A stretch of 64,000 nucleotides of DNA from Rhynchonema sp. JSB1_4 (lineage: Eukaryota > Nematoda > Chromadorea > Monhysterida > Xyalidae), in assembly GCA_030248065.1 (NCBI GenBank), contig JASAMV010008781.1, forward strand, positions 1 to 64,000. The letters are read 5' to 3'. Shown in pieces: positions 57,451-64,000 of this stretch (position 1 is the first letter of the stretch; every line of letters starts with the position of its first letter). The notes beneath the pieces are model-generated. The model did not search any database. It was not told the origin of the DNA and saw only the letters and a program-made list of their open reading frames with translations. The translations under genes were made by a program, and so were the position numbers.

Positions 57451-58030
57451 TGTTTTTGATATGCCCTAAATTTCAGAGCTGATTTTTGAAAAATTCATCG
57501 GAAGAGAAAATACAGCGAATTTTTGCCTTTATTTTTACATGGTTGAAAAGTAGATAACAAATTGACTATTATGTGTTATTTTCATTAAATAGCACCCGAT
57601 CTAAAACAAATGACAGCCTCATCAACATAAACTTGGTACATTTTTGGAATTTCAAGAAATCTTCGACCTGCCCACTTAAATGCGCCCATAACTATTTAAT
57701 GCTTTGGAGTTTGGCACCAAAATTTTGTATGTGTCTTAGTAAATGTAGTAGTCAACTTTTTGTGCAATATGAGCGAAATCCATTTTTTTCGATTTGTGAA
57801 CCCTATTCCATTGACACCTATCTGTTACTATTACCCCACGCTCATAAAAAGATGTCGGATTGTAAAAACTGTTATATCACTAAGCATTATTGGTTTAACA
57901 TGATAAGCTGAACAAACTGAAATCTTGATCTAGGATTAGGATAAGCTGGTGGGTAATAAAAGAAGTTTTATTAACCTACCATTAAATATGTTTCTCTCTT
58001 TCTCTCAATTCGTGGCACTGGTACATATTC

Positions 58031-60452
58031 TCAAATCACTTTCACCGTTGCCCCGGCCGGCAGTGGGGCGTTGCGAACTTTCATGATAATTTTCGTGATC
58101 GTATCTTGGAAGTAGGTCGGTAACATGGACATAGGCACGAAGAAGAACACCTGAAAAATACATATTGACAGATCGGATCCGGTTCGATCTTACACCAAGT
58201 TTCTTCCCGTTCTGTTAAAGTCGATTCATACTTCAGACTTCAGGGAAGTAGAAGTCAAAATCCGGAGAAGTCACTCACAACCACGCAGAAGTGTCCGACA
58301 ATGCAGTGATTGCTTGTAGTGATTGCCTGTTGAGCTCTGTCCATTGACCGTTCCCTGCCGTCTATGTTCTTGCTCTGCTAATGAGTTGACCGAACAGGCA
58401 GTCACAAATTTTTGACTTCTACTGCCAGCAGTCCGAGTATAAACCGAACTTAGCACATGCGATTGAAAAACAAACGCTAAAATCGCACCGAGTCCCATCC
58501 AACGTGGTAGCGACTGCGTGGAAAACGCGAGAACAATCCGTGATAGTAGGCATTGACCACGTGGCTGATATCATCGCATGCCCATTCAAGCATCATCTCC
58601 GTGCGTGCACGCAGACCTGACGGATGATGTTTCATGCTGTGTACACAAATTGAACATGGCTGGCGCATCATCACTTGCGATGCGTCCGTGCACAGTTCGT
58701 TAATGAAAATTCACCAACTTTCTTTATGGAAATGTTCGCCATACTGTTCTTTTTTAAGCGGGTCCAATGCCTGCCATAATTTGTCAGTGTCCGCCTCAGC
58801 GCGATCGGTGTTCAGAATGTCGGTCTTGAAGAATCCGGGCTCAAGAATGCTGACGCCCACGCCGAATGGCATTAGCTCGGCTCTGCGAAATTGGTATTTG
58901 TCAAAAATATATAAATTAAATGCGCTCAAACGTTTTTCGCAAAACGCACACTATCAAACGCGTTTAAGTTACGACAAACCTGATCATGTCACAATAGGCT
59001 TCAACGGCGTATTTGGATACCGTATACGGCCCGGTGGATGGCAGCGCGACACGTCCGCAAATACTGGCCACCGTGACGATACGACCCTGTGAGATGCAAA
59101 GGTTGTGCAAAAAATATTTCATTCATTTCACTCAAAGTTTTCAAAAAGGCGGCACCTGGCGACGTTTGATCAAATGAGTGAACGCATGTGTTGTCCTGAT
59201 CACCCCCAATGTGTTCACAGCCAAACATTGTTCGTAATGTTTCATCGAAAGCCAATCATCAGGAGCGGAGATGCCGAGAATACCAGCGTTATTCACTAGA
59301 CCCCATAGACCTGTGCAATATTGTATATAAAGTGCGTTGTTTTTTTCTCCAGGAAATCCACAGCGATAGGTGATGGCAATTGCCCACTGCATACACTAAA
59401 TTGGTCCTGTGAAAATAAAGCCTGGTTCGGTGGTATATGGTTCCTGGTTGAAAGTTGGTTCGAAGTCGGTGATCGGGTTTGGGCGCTATTTAGAATGTGC
59501 AGAAGGCAGAGCCAATCCGATACGCAAATCTCATTGATTTTGTACATCTGATGCGAAAATTCGTTCACAATACTGATATCGACCGAGGTTTTCGGGATGA
59601 AAACTTTTGAAACTATACATATGTACCAGTGGTTCTCGATTCGACGAATTTAACGGCAGCATCGACGCTCTCTTGATTGGTGACGTCCATGATGAAAGTC
59701 TCGAGCGATCCGGGCAGCATAGATGCCTTGTCGGAGAGACCGGACGCACCCTGAAAAAGTTCCCTGGACCAGATTGAAATGAACATACTGCCATAGGGCA
59801 AAGTATGTTTGCAACTCAGTCAAATCAAGCCTCTGCAGTGAACCATACACACATATACTCTGACAATTCTTTTGGGAGAAACTTTTCAAACGCGTTGCCT
59901 GATCCGTAAAGCACACGATGCGTGCACTGGCTATAGCGGTCACGTGACTTCCGCAGCCAGTGCACGCATAATGTGCTTTACGGATCAGGCAACGCGGTTG
60001 AAAAGTTTCTCCCAAAAGAATTGCCAGAGTATACTTTGTTCCAGATATGCCGTTGAACCCACCAGTCTGGTCAATACACATTTTAGCGAACGTGAATTCG
60101 GATCCCATAGCTTTCTTCGTGTTTGATCATTACCTTTTCAGTCAGGCATGCTGCAAACACATGCACGCCGTTTTCGAGCAGTCTCAGGGCAAGCGCATGT
60201 CCGAACCCAGTATCACATCCGGTCACCAGCACGGGACGCGCGTGTAGACCACCTAAACGTATACATAACGGCACCGTAAATTATTATTTTGGCAAAAACG
60301 TTATTAAAATGCTGCCCCTTGCGTAAAATGCTCGGTTTTTTAAAATGAATGTAACCGATAAGGATGCGATCCAGCAGCATGCGAATCAGCCCGAACAGGC
60401 ATCCGAAGATGAGCGCATAAAGCGCAAACGTCAGACATGCGCAACAAAACAT
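58031..60452 (-). CDS. Retinol dehydrogenase-like short-chain dehydrogenase (SDR9C/RDH type)
   Basis: Complete eight-exon gene: 60356-60452, 60134-60252, 59627-59750, 59156-59310, 58980-59086, 58715-58882, 58489-58636, 58031-58150; 345 residues, all junctions in frame. It has an N-terminal membrane anchor (FALYALIFGCLFGLIRMLL). TGCDTGFG at 43-50 is the cofactor loop, with VFAACLTEK after it as in RDH and 11-cis-retinol or hydroxybutyrate-type enzymes. NNAG is at 120-123, and the catalytic residues are S173, Y186 and K190 (YTVSK). Then come PFGVGVSILEPGFFKTDI, SRYHVGWD and a C-terminal hydrophobic segment. It is likely ER or mitochondrial membrane-bound and NAD(P)-dependent; retinoid, steroid or hydroxybutyrate substrates are all possible. 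An in-frame ATG 75 bases upstream exists, but the chosen start fits the family. Introns hold two small inverted-repeat elements. Confidence 0.93.
58207..58453. mobile_element. MITE-like element with ~45-bp terminal inverted repeats
   Basis: GTTAAAGTCGATTCATACTT and GGAAGTAGAAGTCAAAA at the left match GCAGTAGAAGTCAAAA and GGTTTATACTC read inward from the right end. A single similar end occurs at 37088-37140 (GGTCGGTTTATACTTCTGAC). It lies in the last intron of the RDH-like gene. Confidence 0.7.
59854..60033. mobile_element. Near-perfect 180-bp foldback element
   Basis: Arms of about 79 bp (59854-59932 and 59955-60033) include TTCTTTTGGGAGAAACTTTT and CTGATCCGTAAAGCACA with their exact complements and only a few mismatches. 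It lies in RDH-like intron 2. The high arm identity implies recent insertion. Confidence 0.85.
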
Positions 60453-61738
60453 GGGTTCCTTGATTTCTCGGCTTTTCTCCAGGACAAGAATCAAGTGTCC
60501 AAAAAAAATATTTATTCGCCTGATCAAAAACGCCCCAGTTTCTTATCTGCACTTTAAAAAAAATAATGCCTGGACCAAAATATTACGGCCCGACTCTGGT
60601 TGTGGATTATTGGGTTTTGGACAGGGCAGAAAGGTATGTATTGAATACTGCGATTCATCCTTATCATATTATTGGTGACCGGGTTAGCGGACGGCAAGCG
60701 ACCTTGGTCGTAAAAGCATCAACTGATAACAAGCTATAAATGAGCATCATGTCAACAAAATAATAATGCAAACGTCAGCTTCGGTTAAGACAGTGAAGAC
60801 AAGACAGGTCAAAAGAGATATGGTTGCTGGAATTTTCAATTAAGTTCAGGAAATCTGGAGTGCTATTTTGGAGTGTATACATAGCTCCTTCAGTAACGTA
60901 TTCAAACCAGATTCAAAAACATTTTATAATAACAATCGAGCAGGATATCGGCCGGTTGCACATGGAATACAGTACGTGATGGTTGTGGCGGGTGAATGCG
61001 CAGCACTGTTATGCGTGAAATTCTAGTGTGAACATCATTGACATTGGTTGAAAGAACGCTGTTACCTAAGGTTGAAAAACCCCAACTTCATCTGAAGAAA
61101 CAGCGCGCAAGCAGTAAAAAAGTAACACTCAAAATGTCGGAGCATCATCGAAATGTTGGTGGAAGACTATGATATTGTGGATTGGAGCCCGGGAAGTTCG
61201 ACCAAACAAACTGACCCGTTACTGTCGAGGCGTGAAGTCACCGTTGTGGGCGCTGTTTGGCGGCGTGTTCGCTGCAAAACTTGCAATGTCCCCCTTCAAT
61301 GCGGCCTGGTAGCACGTCCGATCAGTTTTGTGGATTCAGCCAATATTCTGTGGTTTGTTGACTTGGGATTGAAGATGCCATGCTGGTCGGACCAATCGAC
61401 AATATTGTGGCACGATTCATTTAGAAGAAGGTTCTTACCACCCCATTTGAAAGTCAGAAAAAGTGGACTTCAAATCTCTGACTTGTGAAACAAGCCGCTG
61501 ACTTTCAACTGTGATTGTTGCACATTACAAAAGTGGAACTGTCTCAGTCGTAATAGTCTGTGTTTGCAAAAAGAATAAGATGTTCGTCTGTAGACATGCA
61601 TGCATGCAGTACTGTTGTTACTGTCTTCTCGGGGTCGGGACAGATAAAGACATGCATGGGATTAGTTTTCTCCGAATTGTCAGTTGGCAAAATAAATGGT
61701 CTCAAATCAACCGTCTTCCCCTCAGGTGCCCAACCCAC
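60453..61738. other. Intergenic, no gene recognised
   Basis: Lies upstream of the RDH-like gene. It includes a 47-codon open frame at 61169-61312 (MILWIGAREV start, then KSPLWALFGGVFAAKLAMSP), which looks protein-like but has no known match. Confidence 0.45.
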
Positions 61739-61905
61739 GAAGGCTGATTATGTGCATGCTACAGCTACAGCATGCGTAATCAGCCTTCCTGAGATCGGGC
61801 CTTGGGGGGAAGGCTGATTATGGCTTCGTTTAATTTGTAATCAGTCTTCCCCCAGAGCCTCTGCATGGTGTACTGATTGCAATGGTAATCAGTCTGTCAT
61901 CGACC
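61739..61905. repeat. Three consecutive hairpins sharing a CTGATTA/TAATCAG stem core
   Basis: Hairpin 1 (61739-61789): GAAGGCTGATTA...TAATCAGCCTTC with GCATGCT/AGCATGC inside. Hairpin 2 (about 61806-61857): GGGGGGAAGGCTGATTA...TAATCAGTCTTCCCCC. Hairpin 3 (about 61869-61905): TACTGATTGC...GGTAATCAGT. They are arranged head to tail. Confidence 0.8.
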
Positions 61906-62363
61906 CTCGAATCATCTGCGCAGTGCGCAATCAATGGATGACTGAGCGCTTAAGGCAAATTAGCCTGAGCGAACAAGGTGGAACCTCCTTCGCTCCTTTT
62001 TCACCAGACGAAGACAAGGACCAAGAAAAATTAGAGTTGAACGGAGGTCGCAATCGCCCGAGCCCCCAAATCTCCGGCCCGGCCCGACCCAAACCCCCAA
62101 ATCTCCGGCCCGGCCCGGCCCGAACCCCCAAATCTCCGGCCCGGCCCGGCCCGAATTTTTGGCTCAGATTTTAACCAGAGGTCGCAATCGGGCCGGGTTT
62201 GCGTTTGGCCGGCCCGGCCCGGCCCGAGCCCCCAAATCTCCGGCCCGGCCCGACCCTTTTGTCATAACATAATTTCGTAAACCCATAATATTGCGATTTT
62301 TCTGAAGAACCTATTTTTGGTGAAAAAATGATTGCCTCCAAGGAAAAAGTTGTCAGATAGACA

Positions 62364-63605
62364 TACCGCAGAGATCGGAAACGGGCCGAGTAAAGTCGGC
62401 CCGGCGCCCGGCCCGGTCGGCGAAAAGTCCGGCCCGGCCCGGCCCGGCCCGGTGGAGGGCTGCAGGTCGGCCCGGCCCGGCCCGTTTTGGCTTGAGGTCG
62501 GCCCGGCCCGGCCCGGCCCGGTCAGCCAATTTTCAAGGGCTGAAAACTAAAAAAGTCCAAAAAGCTGAAAAAAATTCGAAAATTTTCTGCAGAATACTTG
62601 TTTTCACTGGTTGGTACAGCTGGGGGGAAGGGTAGGTAGGTAGATTGACGCGCCATCCTGATGCAGTACGTAAGTCGCCGCCCCGGTTGGTACAGTAGTG
62701 TAGTAGATGGTATAATTTTTGGCTCAAAATGGTTTACAATCGGTATTTTTCACTCCATATAGGCGAAAAATCGCGCGTGACGCGCGAAATTAGCGCTTAC
62801 GAGTACATTCTCATCAATATGTAGACATAAAATTTTGTTCCCGGAGGACTCCCCCCAGCTCGGCCGGTCGGTACTGCAGTAGGTAGGTTGATTGCAGGCA
62901 GGCTTTCTTGGTGGTACAGTAGGAGTAGGTTGATTGCTGCAAAGCAAAGGCCTGGGTATGGGTAGCTACTGCTTCTTTCTTCAAAACGATGACTGAAAAG
63001 ATCAAGAACTAGGAAATGTTATTGCGCGAAGCGCAAAAATTTTGAAAATCTTGGTTCAAAAAAATGGTAATTTCGTTCAAATTTAGGCATACCGGGCCGG
63101 ACCGGGCCGGGCTGCTCGGCCCGGCCCGGCCCGGTCCCCCCAAATCTCCGGCCCGGCCCGGCCCGGTCGACCAACTCCAAAATCGCGGCCCGGCCCGTTT
63201 CCGATCTCTGACATACCGTATTGTCGGAAATAGAACCCCCCATTAATTGAACCCCACCTAAATGGCTCGAAATCAAAAATATAAACCCCCATCAATTGAC
63301 CTCACCCCAATGGAACCCTACCCCAACCTTCACCGTACCACATGGTAAGGCTGTGTTGTTGTGTCAAACGTTGTTTAAGCTTGCGTACACAAAACAATAC
63401 AGCTTTTTAAGCATAATTGCCGCTGTTAAAGTTAGAAAATACCGAAAACAAGCCATTTTAAGGGCATTACTAACAATGATTTTTTTCGTCGGGGGGCCAA
63501 ATGAAAAATATAACCCCCAATAATTGACCCCCCATAAATTGAACCCCCCAAAATGACCCCCAGTTGAAAAAAAGACCCCCGGGTTCTATTTCCGACAATA
63601 CGGTA
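62364..63605. mobile_element. TACCGTATTGTCGG-type inverted-repeat element split by a hAT-like insertion
   Basis: The outer ends are TACCG (62364-62368) plus TATTGTCGGAAATAGAACCC (63219 on) and GGGTTCTATTTCCGACAATACGGTA's complement at the right (63581-63605). GACA flanks both sides (62360-62363 and 63606-63609). The hAT-like element 62369-63210 sits five bases inside the left end. The interior is C-rich (AATTGAACCCCCC repeats). Confidence 0.75.
62369..63210. mobile_element. Non-autonomous hAT-like element, GGCCCGG-rich
   Basis: Begins CAGAGATCGGAAACGGGCCG and ends CGGCCCGTTTCCGATCTCTG-type sequence, flanked by a perfect 8-bp duplication ACATACCG (62361-62368 and 63211-63218). Inside is another copy of the TTTTTGGCTCAAAATGG...CGCGCG core with GTAGGTAGGT tracts. 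Confidence 0.75.
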
Positions 63606-63677
63606 GACAAGTACTGATCACTTGCCAAATCCAGGGTAGTACTTGGGGGGGGGGTGGGGGGGGTCCCCCCCAAATTC

Positions 63678-63996
63678 ATCTATCTATCGTCAACACTTTT
63701 TGATTTCATCTATCTATCGTCAACACATATGGGCAAATCTATCTATCGTCAACAAATTTTGGGAACAATCTATCTATCGTCAACACATTTCGAACCCAAA
63801 ATTGACATTTTTGCCTCAAAATGGCTCAAAATCGGTATTTTTCACCACAAATAGGCAAAAATCGCGCGCTACGCGCGGATTTAGTACATCTATACACATT
63901 TTCATTAATATTTACACATTATTACCTACTTAATGCACTATACTATACCTTGATTTTTGCCGACCCCCCCCCCCCACCATCTATCTATCGTCAACA
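63678..63996. repeat. Five copies of ATCTATCTATCGTCAACA around the common core repeat
   Basis: Copies start near 63678, 63708, 63737, 63768 and 63979. Between them lies the CTCAAAATCGGTATTTTTCA...AAATCGCGCGCTACGCGCG core also seen at 11338, 11608, 12228 and 62708. The element runs off the right edge. Confidence 0.75.
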
Positions 63997-64000
63997 AGTT

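Larger units (their letters stand above)
55269..58030. other. Intergenic, 2.8 kb, with a long inverted repeat and a tRNA-like gene
   Basis: Between the Kir start and the RDH-like 3' end. It contains inverted arms (see 56085-57450), a tRNA-like sequence (56851-56934) and AT-rich filler. AATAAA on the minus strand at about 57966 suits the RDH-like gene. No protein gene recognised. Confidence 0.55.

Noticed and set aside
63678..63996. CRISPR-like array (regular ATCTATCTATCGTCAACA repeats)
   Set aside because: Spacing is irregular, the units surround a dispersed repeat core and the genome is eukaryotic.
1..64000. Bacterial contamination or an endosymbiont contig
   Set aside because: At least ten genes have spliceosomal introns with consistent phases, and U2 snRNA is present.

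Overview
This is a window of an invertebrate animal nuclear genome. Every recognisable gene is split by GT-AG introns (about 50 bases to 5 kb), the proteins are animal families (inward-rectifier K+ channel, stomatins, BRICHOS/ITM2, CYP4-type P450, EDEM, laminin-EGF and VWD proteins), and there are snRNA genes, tRNA-derived sequences and many small inverted-repeat DNA transposons. The phylum cannot be fixed from sequence alone. I rebuilt gene models by hand; for the complete models every exon junction keeps the reading frame and the summed coding length is a multiple of three.

Layout, left to right. 0.7-2.0 kb: N-terminus of an EDEM3-like ER mannosidase-family gene (minus, runs off the left edge). 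3.2-4.3 kb: complete complex III subunit 7 (UQCRB, minus). 5.2-10.0 kb: complete ITM2-like BRICHOS membrane protein with a furin site and a predicted released C-terminal peptide (minus). 10.0-13.7 kb: nested non-autonomous hAT-like elements. 14.0-17.3 kb: 3' part of a laminin-EGF single-pass membrane protein (plus), with a truncated hAT transposon in an intron. 17.8-20.8 kb: complete stomatin (minus) with a U2 snRNA gene in an intron. 20.8-30.9 kb: about 10 kb with no gene I can assign, only short open frames and tRNA-like relics. 30.9-39.4 kb: a second stomatin (MEC-2-like, plus) whose last intron holds a complete secreted VWD/C8-like/TIL protein gene on the opposite strand. 40.2-44.6 kb: complete CYP4-like P450 (minus) with a second U2 gene in an intron. 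46.5-47.3 kb: small secreted cysteine-rich protein (minus). 48.5-51.7 kb: 17-beta-HSD12/3-ketoacyl-CoA-reductase-like SDR (minus). 52.3-55.3 kb: Kir channel (minus). 58.0-60.5 kb: retinol-dehydrogenase-like SDR (minus). 60.5-64 kb: hairpins and more nested transposons.

There is no operon-like functional theme. Most genes lie head to tail on the minus strand as independent units. Introns and spacers carry a dense, nested set of inverted-repeat elements. At least six share CAG...CTG ends and 8-bp target duplications (hAT hallmarks); a 1.7-kb TTAA-flanked element fills one intron almost completely; and a four-copy foldback family abuts a splice site in one gene. The most unexpected RNA feature is that both intact U2 snRNA copies carry the same two-base insertion inside the branch-site-recognition segment.
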